Numbered from the stretch's first letter, positions 10,920 through 19,713 are shown. The stretch: 64,000 nucleotides of DNA from VRUE01 sp963812335 (GCA_963812335.1 CAWEUU010000005.1:186001-250000), one strand, 5' to 3'. Notes: a model not told the origin generated them from the letters alone. Numbers and translations: made by a program.

Positions 10920-11591
10920 CTAACCGCGCCGGGACCGGTCGCGGTACCAGGGGCACATCCGGCGCAGCTCGCACTCGCCGCAGCGCGGTTTCGGGCGGCA
11001 TAACTCGCGCCCGTGGCGGATCAGGTTCATGTGCAGCTCGTAGGCGTCTCCGGGGTCGACGACCGCCAGCATCTCGTCGTGGGCGCGCTCGAAGGAGGCC
11101 TTTTCGGGGAAGAGCCCGAGCCGGCCGCCGACTCGATGGATGTGGACGTCGACCGGGATCTCCGGGATGCCCCAGGTGAAGATCAGCACGCAGGCGGCGG
11201 TTTTCCGCCCCACCCCCGGCAGCGAGAGCAGGAACTCGAGCGACTCCTCGCGCGGCGCGGTCTCGGTCCAGTCGAGGTCCGGGTGCTCGCCGAGCCGCTC
11301 AAGGATCGCCTGGATCCGCGGCGCCTTCTGCCGCGCCAGCCCGCCCGGCCGGATCGTCTCCTCCAACTCCTCCACCGGCGCATCCCGCACCTCCTCCCAG
11401 GTCGGATACCGCTCGCGCAGCTGCGCAAAGGACCGATCCCGATTGCGATCGTTCGTGTGCTGTGAGAGCACCGTCTTCACCAACTCCGCGATCGGATGCC
11501 GATGCGGCTCATTGACCGGCCGCCCATACATCTCCCGCAAGCGCTCTCGTATCGCTCGAATGCGCTCCTTTCGCGGCCTTCTCCACGCCAT
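10920..11591 (-). CDS. nth: Endonuclease III family DNA glycosylase/AP lyase
   Basis: The 223-residue product has a helix-hairpin-helix LPGVGRKTA with the catalytic Lys (K130), the catalytic Asp in VDVHIHRVGGRLG, and a C-terminal [4Fe-4S] motif. It removes oxidised pyrimidines in base excision repair. The Fe-S Cys spacing here is C-X5-C-X2-C-X5-C (C198, C204, C207, C213), one residue shorter at the first gap than in E. coli Nth. The ATG at 11591 was chosen because the sequence before it in the same frame (up to 12335) is the antisense of the PAP2 gene. It is divergent from the gene at 11688. Confidence 0.92.
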   Translation of the reverse strand: MAWRRPRKERIRAIRERLREMYGRPVNEPHRHPIAELVKTVLSQHTNDRNRDRSFAQLRERYPTWEEVRDAPVEELEETIRPGGLARQKAPRIQAILERLGEHPDLDWTETAPREESLEFLLSLPGVGRKTAACVLIFTWGIPEIPVDVHIHRVGGRLGLFPEKASFERAHDEMLAVVDPGDAYELHMNLIRHGRELCRPKPRCGECELRRMCPWYRDRSRRG

Positions 11592-11675
11592 TGAAATCGA
11601 CCCTATTGAGGCGCGTCTCGCGCGGGTACCCACCCCACGACAGGACCCGCCCGCCAGTCGCGTTAACGGGCCATT

Positions 11676-11681
11676 TACAAT
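11676..11681 (+). promoter_or_regulatory. Putative -10 box of the PAP2-family gene
   Basis: TACAAT ends six bases before the ATG at 11688, so a transcript would start at or next to the start codon (leaderless), common in actinobacteria. No good -35 hexamer is visible. Confidence 0.45.
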
Positions 11682-11687
11682 TGCCGG

Positions 11688-12464
11688 ATGCAGCGTGCCT
11701 TCGCAGCGGTAACCGCCAGGCTCCCCCAGGGCTGGGGCGACCTTGGCAGGCAGATCGGCCTGCTCGTCCTCGTCGATCTCGCCTACGAGACCGTGCGGGG
11801 CCTGGCCGAGGGCCAGAAGGCCGTCGCCTTCGCCAACGGCCAGCAGATCATCGACGTCGAGCGCGCCACCCACACCTTTTTCGAGCCCAGCCTGCAGTCG
11901 TTCTTCATCCAGTTCCAGTGGCTGATCGACTTCGCCAACCAGATTTACATGAACAGCCAGTTCGCGGTCGTCGTCGCCTTCTTCTTCTGGCTCTACTTCT
12001 TCCGCAACGACGCCTACTACTTCGTTCGCAACATGTTCATGGTCGCGATGGGCCTCGCCCTGCTCGGCTACGCCTTCTATCCGACGGCGCCGCCGCGCTT
12101 CTTCGGCGCCTACGGCTTCGTCGACACGATCAACGACTTCTCCAGCGTCAACCACGACTCCGGCCTGGCGAAAGCCTTCATCAACCCCTACGCGGCGGTG
12201 CCCAGCATGCACTGTGCCTTCGCGGCGATGGTCGGGATCAGCGCCTCGCGCCTGGTCAAAAGCCGGCCGATCAAGGTCTTCTGGGCCTGCTGGCCGCTGC
12301 TCGTCGCCTGGGTCGTGATCGTCACCGGCAACCACTACTGGGTCGACGCCGCGCTCGGCTGGGGCGTCGCCGCGACCTCAGCTCTGGTTGCCCAGCGGCT
12401 ACTTGCTCGCGCTCGACCGCACGCCTGGGCCTGGCGCGCGTCGCCGCAGAAGGCAGATGCCTGA
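11688..12464 (+). CDS. PAP2-family membrane phosphatase / phosphotransferase
   Basis: The 258-residue protein has about five to six hydrophobic segments and the PAP2 signature blocks: YPTAPPRFF (about 144-152), the PSMHCAFA block with its His (about 178-185) and GNHYWVDAALG (about 220-230). These are the motifs of the inositol-phosphoceramide-synthase-like PAP2_3 group. It lies directly before a CDP-alcohol phosphotransferase and inositol-3-phosphate synthase, so a role in inositol-lipid or other phospholipid turnover is a reasonable inference. The substrate is unknown. Confidence 0.85.
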   Translation: MQRAFAAVTARLPQGWGDLGRQIGLLVLVDLAYETVRGLAEGQKAVAFANGQQIIDVERATHTFFEPSLQSFFIQFQWLIDFANQIYMNSQFAVVVAFFFWLYFFRNDAYYFVRNMFMVAMGLALLGYAFYPTAPPRFFGAYGFVDTINDFSSVNHDSGLAKAFINPYAAVPSMHCAFAAMVGISASRLVKSRPIKVFWACWPLLVAWVVIVTGNHYWVDAALGWGVAATSALVAQRLLARARPHAWAWRASPQKADA

Positions 12465-12499
12465 GAGCACCCATACCGGGGCGCTCTTGGGTTAGCCTG

Positions 12500-13153
12500 A
12501 TGCGAATGGATTCGTCGGCCCCACCGCGGGCCCCGAGCAGTCGCCGCAACGGACAGGAGCTCCGCGCCTACGCGCGCAACCGCCTGATCGATTCGCGGCT
12601 GACCCCGAACGCGATCTCGATCGCCGGCCTGGTCGGCAACCTCGTCGCCGCCGGCCTGGTCACCCAGCGGCTCTTCTTCCTCGCCGGTGTCGCCTTCATC
12701 GCCGGCTCGGTGATGGACACGCTCGACGGCCGTTACTCGCGCATGTCGGGCAAGGGCACGCTTTTCGGCGCCTTCCTTGACTCGACCCTGGACCGGATCG
12801 AGGAGGGGATCGTGCTCGCCGCGGTCGCCGGCTACTTCGCCGCGACCGGCGACGACTTCGCCGCCGCGATGTGCGTCGTCGCCGTGCTCGGTTCGCTGAT
12901 GGTCTCCTACACGCGTGCCCGCGCCGAGGCGCTCGGGGTCGAGTGCAAGGTCGGGTTGGCGACGCGTCCCGTGCGGGTAGTCATACTCTCGGTCGGCTTG
13001 GTCTTCGCCAAGGGCGCCGGGCTCGGCGATTTCGAGCTCCTCGCGCCGGCGGTCTACCTGATCGCGGCGCTGACCATTGTCACCACGATCCAGCGCGTGT
13101 GGCACGTGCACAACGAGCTATCAAACGAGGCCAAACCGCCCCCCGAGCTGTAA
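12500..13153 (+). CDS. CDP-alcohol phosphatidyltransferase, likely phosphatidylinositol-phosphate synthase
   Basis: This integral membrane protein (217 residues) carries the family motif D-T-L-D-G-R-Y-S-R followed by G-x3-D-x3-D as DGRYSRMSGKGTLFGAFLDS and TLD. Several transmembrane helices follow. The family swaps CMP of CDP-diacylglycerol for an alcohol. The next gene makes inositol-3-phosphate, the acceptor used by actinobacterial PI-phosphate synthase, so that is the best functional guess; PgsA-like activity is the alternative. The motif has Tyr-Ser where AR is usual (DGxxAR), a small deviation. ATG at 12500 or 12506 is possible. Confidence 0.85.
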   Translation: MRMDSSAPPRAPSSRRNGQELRAYARNRLIDSRLTPNAISIAGLVGNLVAAGLVTQRLFFLAGVAFIAGSVMDTLDGRYSRMSGKGTLFGAFLDSTLDRIEEGIVLAAVAGYFAATGDDFAAAMCVVAVLGSLMVSYTRARAEALGVECKVGLATRPVRVVILSVGLVFAKGAGLGDFELLAPAVYLIAALTIVTTIQRVWHVHNELSNEAKPPPEL

Positions 13154-13214
13154 CCAGTCGAAGCCGCGGGTTACTCTGCCCGTCAGCCAGAGCGAGGAAG
13201 GAACCAAGAACTTC

Positions 13215-14378
13215 ATGAGCGAGACCAACGGAGCCGGCGCCAACGGCGTCGCCCGACAAGACGAGAAGGTCCGCGTCGCGATCGTCGGCGCCGGCAACTG
13301 CGCCAACTCCTTCATCCAGGGCGTCCAGTACTACAAGGACGCCGACCCGGCCGAGGAAGTGCCGGGCCTGATGCACGTCGACCTCGGCGGATACCACGTC
13401 GGCGATGTCGAGTTCGTCGCCGCCTTCGACATCGATGCGGAGAAGGTCGGCAAGGATCTCTCGGAGGCGATCTGGTCGGGGCAGAACGACACGATCAAGT
13501 TCGCCGACGTGCCCGAGCTGGGCGTTGAGGTCCATCGTGGCATGACCCACGACGGGCTCGGCAAGTACCTCAAGGAGAAGATCACGAAGGCGCCGGGCGA
13601 AACGGCCGACGTGGTCGGGATCCTCAAGGAGAGCAGGGCGGACGTGCTCGTCTGCTACCTGCCGGTCGGCTCCGAGGAGGCGACCAAGTGGTACGTCGAG
13701 CAGGCGCTCAAGGCGGGCGTCGGCTTCGTCAATTGCCTGCCGGTCTTCATCGCCCGCGAGAACTACTGGGACAAGCGCTTCGAAGAGGCCGGCCTGCCGA
13801 TCATCGGCGACGACATCAAGTCCCAGGTCGGGGCGACGATCGTCCACCGCCAGCTCGCTCGGCTCTTCCACGACCGCGGCGTGCGGGTCGAGCGCACCTC
13901 GCAGCTCAACGTCGGCGGCAACATGGACTTCTACAACATGCTCGAGCGCGAGCGGCTCGACTCGAAGAAGATCTCGAAGACCAACGCGGTCACCTCGATC
14001 ATGGGCCACGAGCTGCCCACCGAGGACGTCCACGTCGGCCCCTCCGACTACGTCGCCTGGCTGACCGACCGCAAGTGGGCGCACATCCGGCTCGAGGGCA
14101 AAGCCTTCGGCGACGTGCCGCTCAACGTCGAGCTCAAGCTGGAGGTCTGGGACTCGCCCAACTCGGCCGGCGTCGTGATCGACGCGGTGAGACTCATAAA
14201 GCTGGCGCTGAACAACGGGATCTCGGGCCAGCTTGACGGCCCCTCCAGCTACCTGATGAAGTCGCCGCACAGCCAGCGGCCGGACGACGAGGCGCGCGAG
14301 CAGACCGAGGAGTTCATCGCTGCGAACGCGCGTGGCAAGTCGCCGGCGCCGGGCGAGGCGAAGGTCTCGACGGGCTGA
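13215..14378 (+). CDS. ino1: Inositol-3-phosphate synthase (actinobacterial Ino1)
   Basis: The 387-residue enzyme converts glucose-6-phosphate to inositol-3-phosphate using NAD. Seen: the Rossmann motif VAIVGAGNCANSFIQG near the start, NCLPVFIARE, the conserved block DDIKSQVGATIVHR, LNVGGNMDFYNM, and the C-terminal LNNGISGQLDGPSSYLMKSP. The ATG at 13215 follows a GAGGAAGGA purine run. It stands between the CDP-alcohol phosphotransferase and the GT4-PHP fusion gene. The product would feed phosphatidylinositol and possibly other inositol compounds. Confidence 0.96.
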   Translation: MSETNGAGANGVARQDEKVRVAIVGAGNCANSFIQGVQYYKDADPAEEVPGLMHVDLGGYHVGDVEFVAAFDIDAEKVGKDLSEAIWSGQNDTIKFADVPELGVEVHRGMTHDGLGKYLKEKITKAPGETADVVGILKESRADVLVCYLPVGSEEATKWYVEQALKAGVGFVNCLPVFIARENYWDKRFEEAGLPIIGDDIKSQVGATIVHRQLARLFHDRGVRVERTSQLNVGGNMDFYNMLERERLDSKKISKTNAVTSIMGHELPTEDVHVGPSDYVAWLTDRKWAHIRLEGKAFGDVPLNVELKLEVWDSPNSAGVVIDAVRLIKLALNNGISGQLDGPSSYLMKSPHSQRPDDEAREQTEEFIAANARGKSPAPGEAKVSTG

Positions 14379-14388
14379 GCCCGAGGCC

Positions 14389-15684
14389 GTGCCGGGCGCG
14401 CCGCTCTCGATAGCCCAGGTCGCGCCCCACCGGCGGAGCACCCCCAACGCGGTCAACGCCTTTGTCGACGGCGTCTCGGCCGAGCTCGAGCGGCGCGGCC
14501 ATGAGCTGCTGCGGATCGGCGCCGGCGAATCGGTCAAGCGCGAGCTCGCCGCCGCCTCCCCGGACATCGTCCACGTCCACGACCCGTTCGCTCCGAGCGT
14601 CTCTTCGGCGGCGCTGCGCCACTCGCACTCGCTCAACGTAGCCACCTTCCACCGCGCCCAGGAGCGGCTCTTCTCGACCCAGGTGGCGCGGCCTCTGATC
14701 GAGATCTTCTTCGGCCGCCTCGACGCGCGCACCGTCGCCGCGCCCGCCACCGGCAAGTTGCTCGAGCGCTACTTCCCCGGCTCCTACGAGCTGGTCGAGC
14801 CGGCCGGCGCGGGCCGCGGGTGGGCGTCGGTCGCGGACGAGCTGGAAGCGATCTACCGTCGCCTGCTTGCCCGCCGCCACGACCCGGCCGGCGACCCCGC
14901 GGTGCGCGAGCGGATCGCGGCGCGGCCGCTGATCGAGGTCGACCTGCACATGCACACCGATCACTCGCCCGACTGCGCGACGCCGGTCGAGGTGCTGCTC
15001 GAGACCGCGCGCGACCGCGGCCTCGGGGCGATCGCGATCACCGACCACAACGAGGTCTCCGGTGCGCTTGAGGCGCGGCGGATCGCCGCCGAGATGGGCG
15101 GCATCGAGGTGATCGTCGCCGAGGAGGTGAAGACGGCCGAGCAGGGCGAGGTGATCGGGCTCTTCCTCGAGGAGAAGATCCCGCGCGGGATGACGATGGC
15201 GGAGACGATCGCCGCGATCCGCGAGCAGGGCGGCCTGGTCTACGTGCCGCACCCGTTCGACCGCCTGCACTCGGTGCCCGACTACGAGCACCTGCTCGAC
15301 ATCGTCGAGGAGATCGACATCCTCGAGGTCTTCAACCCGCGCGTAGCGCTGACCTCGTTCAACGAGGAGGCCGAGCGCTTCGCCGGCAAGTACCGGATCG
15401 TCCCTGGAGCCGGCTCCGACAGTCACGTCGCCCAGGGACTGGGCAGCGTGCGCGTGCGGATCCACGACTTCGACGGTCCGGCGGAGTTCCTTGAGGCGAT
15501 GCGCGACGCCGACATCACCCGCAAGCACAAGAACCTGGTCTACGTGCAGGCGCTGAAGCTGCTGCAGACGACCGGGCGGCCGAAGGCGCCGAAGCGCAGC
15601 GTTCCCGATGCCAAACCGGTGCGCGGCGGGCAGCGGCGGCGCAAGCGGCGCGCGGCGGGGGGCCCGGCCGGCGGCAAGAGCTGA
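14389..15684 (+). CDS. Fusion of a shortened GT4-type glycosyltransferase with a PHP phosphoesterase
   Basis: The GTG at 14389 (11 bases after ino1) gives 431 residues. Residues 1-125 look like the N-terminal half of a GT-B glycosyltransferase (SIAQVAPHRRSTPN, then FVDGVSAELERRGHELLRI, DIVHVHDPFAPS). The second, nucleotide-sugar-binding half is absent except for what looks like its final helix (RGWASVADELEAIYRRLLAR, about 144-163). From about 182 a full PHP domain follows: EVDLHMHTDHSPDC, AIAITDHNEV, VIVAEEVKT, YVPHPFDR, GAGSDSHVAQGLG, typical metal-binding His/Asp clusters. A basic tail closes the protein. The PHP half is probably an active phosphoesterase; the GT half is probably not catalytic. 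The ATG at 14332 would overlap ino1 and encode an Arg-rich lead that is likely spurious. Confidence 0.85.
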   Translation: MPGAPLSIAQVAPHRRSTPNAVNAFVDGVSAELERRGHELLRIGAGESVKRELAAASPDIVHVHDPFAPSVSSAALRHSHSLNVATFHRAQERLFSTQVARPLIEIFFGRLDARTVAAPATGKLLERYFPGSYELVEPAGAGRGWASVADELEAIYRRLLARRHDPAGDPAVRERIAARPLIEVDLHMHTDHSPDCATPVEVLLETARDRGLGAIAITDHNEVSGALEARRIAAEMGGIEVIVAEEVKTAEQGEVIGLFLEEKIPRGMTMAETIAAIREQGGLVYVPHPFDRLHSVPDYEHLLDIVEEIDILEVFNPRVALTSFNEEAERFAGKYRIVPGAGSDSHVAQGLGSVRVRIHDFDGPAEFLEAMRDADITRKHKNLVYVQALKLLQTTGRPKAPKRSVPDAKPVRGGQRRRKRRAAGGPAGGKS

Positions 15685-16346
15685 TGCAGGAGGCCGACGC
15701 TAGAGGAGCCGCGCCGGTCCCGTCAAAGAGATCGCCGACCGTGCCGGCCACCGACGACGAGATAAGAGAGAAGTACCTGGAGCGCGCGATCCGCGAGCTC
15801 AACCAGATGACGCACGATCTGCAGGAGTGCCCGCACTGCCCCCGCGGCAAGCTGATGCCGGTGCTCGGCTCGGGTCATCCGCAGGCCGACGTCTTCATGG
15901 TCAAGCACGCCCCCGGCGTGGCCGAGATCGAAGAGGGGGTCGCCTTCTACGGCCGGGCCGGCAACGCGCTGATGAAAAGCTTCAAACGGCTCGGGATCGA
16001 CCCGCTGGTCGTCTACGGCACGCTCTGCGTCAAGTGCCCGATCGCCGAGCCCGACCTCGCCGCCGAGGAGTGCGTGCGCCGCCTGGCCGAAGAGCTGGCG
16101 ATCGTGCAACCGAAGATCCTCATCGTCATGGGCGAGCCGGCCCTGCGTGTGCTCAACAGGCTCGAAATCCCGCTGGCCCGGCCGGTCGAGCCCCGCGAGG
16201 GCGAGATCCAGGCCTTCACCCCCACCGTCGACGCCCTCTACACCCCCGACATCGACGAGTCGCTCGACGAGGAGACCGCCAAGCAACGCTTCTGGCGCTC
16301 CTTCAAGACCCTCGGCGAGTGGTACGAGGACCTGCCGCCGTACTAG
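15684..16346 (+). CDS. Uracil-DNA glycosylase superfamily protein, Fe-S type
   Basis: The 220-residue product has the UDG family 4/5 layout: an early Cys pair (CPHCPRG, about 48-54), a PGVAEIEEG segment where the water-activating motif APGxxED would lie, CVKCP, and ILIVMGEPALRVL. The Cys set fits a [4Fe-4S] cluster. It would excise uracil from DNA, but the catalytic motif is altered (KHAPGVAEIEEG), so activity is uncertain. The start overlaps the stop of the fusion gene (TGATG), indicating cotranscription. Confidence 0.75.
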   Translation: MQEADARGAAPVPSKRSPTVPATDDEIREKYLERAIRELNQMTHDLQECPHCPRGKLMPVLGSGHPQADVFMVKHAPGVAEIEEGVAFYGRAGNALMKSFKRLGIDPLVVYGTLCVKCPIAEPDLAAEECVRRLAEELAIVQPKILIVMGEPALRVLNRLEIPLARPVEPREGEIQAFTPTVDALYTPDIDESLDEETAKQRFWRSFKTLGEWYEDLPPY

Positions 16347-16360
16347 GCTGTGGCCTGACG

Positions 16361-16900
16361 ATGCTGCTGCGAACCGCCAGAGTCTCCGTCCGCGCCCGCT
16401 TTGCGCTCGTCCTTGCCGCGGTCCTGGGATTGCTCTCCTTCGCCTTGACCGAGAGCGGCGCCGAGGCCGCGCGGAAGGGGGCGAAGCCGCCGCAGGCCGG
16501 CAGGTACGCGGGCAAGGTGGGGACCTTCGCGCGGATCATCTTCAACGTGCGGCGGCGCACCGTGATCCGCTTCAACGCGGGGGTCAAAACCAACTGCCAG
16601 CGCAGCTCCGATGGGTTCATCACCGAAACGAAGAACCTCGCGACGGCGCCCTCCCTGCAGGAGCCCGCAGCGGTCCTGAAGCTGAAGAAGCGGGGGCGGC
16701 GCTGGGTCTTTGCCGGTGAGGCGCAGGACAGCGAAGGGGTCGAGTGGACGGTCAAGGGACGCTTTGTCTCGCGCACCAAGGCCAAGGGCAGCTTCGAAGC
16801 GAGTAAGTTCGAGTCGCTTTTCAACCCGACCCAGGTCTTCGGCATCGACGGGCAGCTCTGCGCCGGTAGCGGCCGGTGGACGGCCTCCCGCAAGCGCTAG
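16361..16900 (+). CDS. Secreted protein of unknown function
   Basis: The 179-residue product has a signal peptide (about 1-35, hydrophobic LVLAAVLGLLSFALTES) and a mature domain of mostly beta character with two Cys (NCQRSS, QLCAGS) that could form a disulfide. Such short, basic, Gly/Arg-rich secreted proteins recur in this window (for example at 59937). It follows the UDG-like gene by 14 bases and ends facing the LLM-oxidoreductase gene. I do not recognise the family. Confidence 0.65.
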   Translation: MLLRTARVSVRARFALVLAAVLGLLSFALTESGAEAARKGAKPPQAGRYAGKVGTFARIIFNVRRRTVIRFNAGVKTNCQRSSDGFITETKNLATAPSLQEPAAVLKLKKRGRRWVFAGEAQDSEGVEWTVKGRFVSRTKAKGSFEASKFESLFNPTQVFGIDGQLCAGSGRWTASRKR

Positions 16901-16911
16901 CCAGCTAGCGA

Positions 16912-17706
16912 TCAGCTGAGGCTGGGGGCGGCGCCCTCGGCCACTGCGGTCATCGCGTCGACCTTGGCGCTGGCCAGACCGCGGACGACGATCGTGTCGA
17001 GGGCGGTGTATGCGGCCAGGGACTTCTGCGCGAGGTCGCGATCGGGAACGGCGACGCCGACGGTGCCCTCGGGCTCGGCGAGGCGGTTGAAGTGGTTGCG
17101 GTAGCCGGCGTGCAGGTCGCGGTAGAAGGACTCCTCCTTGGCGAGGCGCTCGGCTGCGTCGGGGCCGACGGCGGTGCGGACGTAGCCGAAGACCGGCGGA
17201 GACTCGCGCCCGGCCTCTTTGGCCCCCGCTTCGACCTGGTTGCGGGCGCGGGCGGCGAACTCCGGCGTCATCCAGTTGAAGAAGGCGCCGTCGAACTCGG
17301 CGCCGGCGAGGGCGCACATCTTCGGTCCCATCGCGGCGAGCACGAGGCGGACGCCGGGTAGCGCCTCGCGCAGCACCGGTAGCTGCTCGCGCATCTGCGT
17401 CAGCGGCTTCTTCGAGAAGCCGGCGCCGACCCCGAGCCAGAGCTTCTCCCTCTCGATCCCGAGCCGCTCGATGTCGGCGGCGATCTCCTGCGGCGGCGTG
17501 CGGTCGAGCGCGATTACGGCGACGCCGAGCTCAAGCTCGGGCGCCGCGGCGGCGAACTCGGCCAGCGTCTCCAGCCCCTTGGCGCCTGGATGGTCGTTCG
17601 ACCAAACGGAGTCGTAACCCAGCTCCGCGCAGCGCGCCGCCAGCGGCCGCGCCACATCAGGGTCAAGTCCGGCGGCAACTCCGAATCCCCGTGCCATCGA
17701 TCCCAC
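16912..17706 (-). CDS. Luciferase-like (LLM) F420/FMN-dependent oxidoreductase
   Basis: The 264-residue TIM-barrel protein contains ARCAELGYDSVWSNDHPGAK, ERLGIEREKLWLGVGAGFSK and LVLAAMGPKMCALAGAEFDG, the usual strand and cofactor-phosphate blocks of the LLM superfamily. Actinobacterial members mostly use F420. It is shorter than many members (about 300 residues). The start is ATG 17706 or the in-frame ATG at 17697. The substrate is unknown. Confidence 0.85.
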   Translation of the reverse strand: MGSMARGFGVAAGLDPDVARPLAARCAELGYDSVWSNDHPGAKGLETLAEFAAAAPELELGVAVIALDRTPPQEIAADIERLGIEREKLWLGVGAGFSKKPLTQMREQLPVLREALPGVRLVLAAMGPKMCALAGAEFDGAFFNWMTPEFAARARNQVEAGAKEAGRESPPVFGYVRTAVGPDAAERLAKEESFYRDLHAGYRNHFNRLAEPEGTVGVAVPDRDLAQKSLAAYTALDTIVVRGLASAKVDAMTAVAEGAAPSLS

Positions 17707-17766
17707 CCTACATATGGGGTGACGGTCTCGTCATCGCTGGGAGAGGGGCACCCCGTCCCTCCTCGC

Positions 17767-19122
17767 TCAAGCCCTATCGAATTCCGCCACGCACTCGATG
17801 TGTGGAGTCTGGGGGAACATGTCGACCGGCCTCACCCGGCGCAGGGTATAGCCCGCCTCGACCAGCTGTGCGGCATTCGGGGCCAGCGTGGTCGGGTTGC
17901 AGGAGACGTAGACGATCCGCTTCGCCTCGCACTCGAGCACGCGGCGGACGATCTTCTTCGAGAGGCCGGGGCGGGGCGGGTCGAGCAGGACGACGTCGGG
18001 CCTGCCCGCCTGCTCGACCAGGGGACGGACGCCGGTGCGGGCGCTCCCGGCGAGGAAGCGGGCGTTGCCGATCCCGTTGCGCTCGGCGTTGCGCTCCGCG
18101 TCGGCGATCGCCTCGGGGACGATCTCCAGGCCCCAGACCTCGCCCGCCCGTGCCGCCATCGTCAGCCCGATCGTGCCGATCCCGCAGTAGAGGTCGAAGA
18201 CGCGCTCGTTGCCGCTCAGGCCGGCGTACTCGGCGGCGACGCCGTAGAGCCGCTCGGCCATCTCGGTGTTGGTTTGGAAGAAGGCGTTGTAGGACATTTC
18301 GAAGTCGAGCCCGCAGAGCTGCTCGCGCAGCATCTCCTCGCCGAGTGCGCCCGTCGGCCCGTCGCTTCCGCCCGAGCCGGCGTCAACCACCGTGTGCAGG
18401 TCGACCGGTGGCTTGGGGAAGCGTTTCGGGGTGGTCACCAGCCGGGTCTGGATCTGGCCGCTGCGCCGGCCCTCGCGCACGACCAGGTTGCAGAGCGTGC
18501 CGGTGCGGGCCTGGCGGTCGTAGGGCTCGACCGCTTCGGAGCGCGCCCATTCGCGCAGCTCGTTGCGGGCCGCGTTGCCGCGCTCGGAGGCGAGCCGGCA
18601 GTCCTCGATGCCGACGACCAGGTCCCAGCGGCCGCTGGCGTGGAAGCCGAGCGCGGCACCGCCCTCGCCGGGGCCGAAGGAATATTCGAGCTTGTTGCGG
18701 TAGCGCCACTGTTCGATCGCGGGGACGATCTCCTCCAGCTCGTAGCCGTCGAGCTTGCCGATCCGTCGCAGCGCCTCGTCGATCTGGCGTTGCTTCTCGA
18801 CCAGCTGCTGCTCGTAGGCGAGGCCCTGCCAGGGAGCGCCCGGGCAGGGCTCGCCCTCGTGCAGGCAGGTGTTGGCGATGCGGTCGGCGCCGGGCCGCAG
18901 CAGCTCGACCGTGCGCGCCTCGGCGAAGCGCTTCTTCGGCTTGGTCACCTCGGCCCGCACGAGGTCGCCGGGCAGGCCGCCGGAGACGAAGACGACGTAG
19001 CCGCCGGTGCGGGCGACGCCGCGACCGCCGTGGGCGAGCGAGTCGATCTCGAGCTCGAGCTGCCCGCCCTTGCGCGGGCGGGAGGGGGTGGCGGGGTGCG
19101 CTTGTGGCGCCATGCGTGACAA
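17767..19122 (-). CDS. TrmA/RumA-family RNA (uracil-5-)-methyltransferase
   Basis: The 451-residue enzyme has an N-terminal TRAM RNA-binding domain (about 18-75), a central segment with CLHEGEPCPGAPWQGLAYEQ where the Fe-S motif of RlmD normally lies, a SAM-binding domain (VFDLYCGIGTIGLTMA), DVVLLDPPRPGLSKK, and the nucleophilic Cys in VYVSCNPTTLAPN. It methylates U to m5U in rRNA or tRNA using SAM. Only two of the usual four cluster Cys are in place in the CxxxxxC region, so the Fe-S cluster may be absent. Confidence 0.9.
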   Translation of the reverse strand: MSRMAPQAHPATPSRPRKGGQLELEIDSLAHGGRGVARTGGYVVFVSGGLPGDLVRAEVTKPKKRFAEARTVELLRPGADRIANTCLHEGEPCPGAPWQGLAYEQQLVEKQRQIDEALRRIGKLDGYELEEIVPAIEQWRYRNKLEYSFGPGEGGAALGFHASGRWDLVVGIEDCRLASERGNAARNELREWARSEAVEPYDRQARTGTLCNLVVREGRRSGQIQTRLVTTPKRFPKPPVDLHTVVDAGSGGSDGPTGALGEEMLREQLCGLDFEMSYNAFFQTNTEMAERLYGVAAEYAGLSGNERVFDLYCGIGTIGLTMAARAGEVWGLEIVPEAIADAERNAERNGIGNARFLAGSARTGVRPLVEQAGRPDVVLLDPPRPGLSKKIVRRVLECEAKRIVYVSCNPTTLAPNAAQLVEAGYTLRRVRPVDMFPQTPHIECVAEFDRA

Positions 19123-19138
19123 ACGCGCCCCGTCGCCG

Positions 19139-19615
19139 CTAGCCGAGTTTTTTACGCGCGCGCCGCGCCGCCTGGGTTGCCTGTTTGCGCACCGGCGCGG
19201 TGTGGCCGCCGACCCCTTTGCGGGCCTGTTTGACCAGCCGTTCCAATTCTTTGAGCATGCCGTCGGTCTGACGGCGGCCGCGTTTGATCAGGTCGGAGAC
19301 CATCTTCTCGGCATCGCCGCGCGTCATCCGGCCGCGTTTGACCGCGTCGTCGACGACGTCCTGCAGGCGATCACGGCTCAGTGTGACGCTCTGTTCGAGG
19401 CTCTCGCGGAACTGCTCGACGCTCTTGTCGAGACCGGTGGCGCCGCTGTCCCGGCTAGCCGATTTTTTCGCTTTTGATTTCGACTTCGGTTTGGCTTTGG
19501 ATTTCGCCGCCGATTTCGATTTGGCTTTCGGTTTAGCTTTGGATTTCGCTTGTTTCGGCTTGGAGGCTTTTGATTTTTTCGCCGACTTGCCGGTTTTCGC
19601 TTTTTTCGCCGCCAT
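19139..19615 (-). CDS. Histone H1-like Lys/Ala/Ser-rich protein with phasin-like C-terminal helices
   Basis: The first 50 or so residues consist of Lys, Ala, Ser and Pro in short repeats (KSKAKPKAKSKS and similar), like the histone H1-like tails of actinobacterial nucleoid proteins. Residues about 60-145 form amphipathic helices (KSVEQFRESLEQSVTLSRDR, DDAVKRGRMTRGDAEKMVSD) resembling phasin or polyhydroxyalkanoate-granule-associated proteins. A DNA- or polyphosphate-binding role is plausible. It sits between two minus-strand genes with its own spacing of about 100 bases on the upstream side. Confidence 0.75.
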   Translation of the reverse strand: MAAKKAKTGKSAKKSKASKPKQAKSKAKPKAKSKSAAKSKAKPKSKSKAKKSASRDSGATGLDKSVEQFRESLEQSVTLSRDRLQDVVDDAVKRGRMTRGDAEKMVSDLIKRGRRQTDGMLKELERLVKQARKGVGGHTAPVRKQATQAARRARKKLG

Positions 19616-19713
19616 CCTTTGCTTCCTCCTGGGTCGCCTGGTCTGGGGAGCGCGTTCGTCTTTTGTCGCCCATGGCGCTACAAGCAGCGAACGCGGTGGG
19701 ACTGACTATGCCA

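Noticed and set aside
10920..12335. Long nth frame starting at 12335
   Set aside because: The upstream 248 codons are antisense of the PAP2-family gene; the glycosylase begins naturally at ATG 11591.
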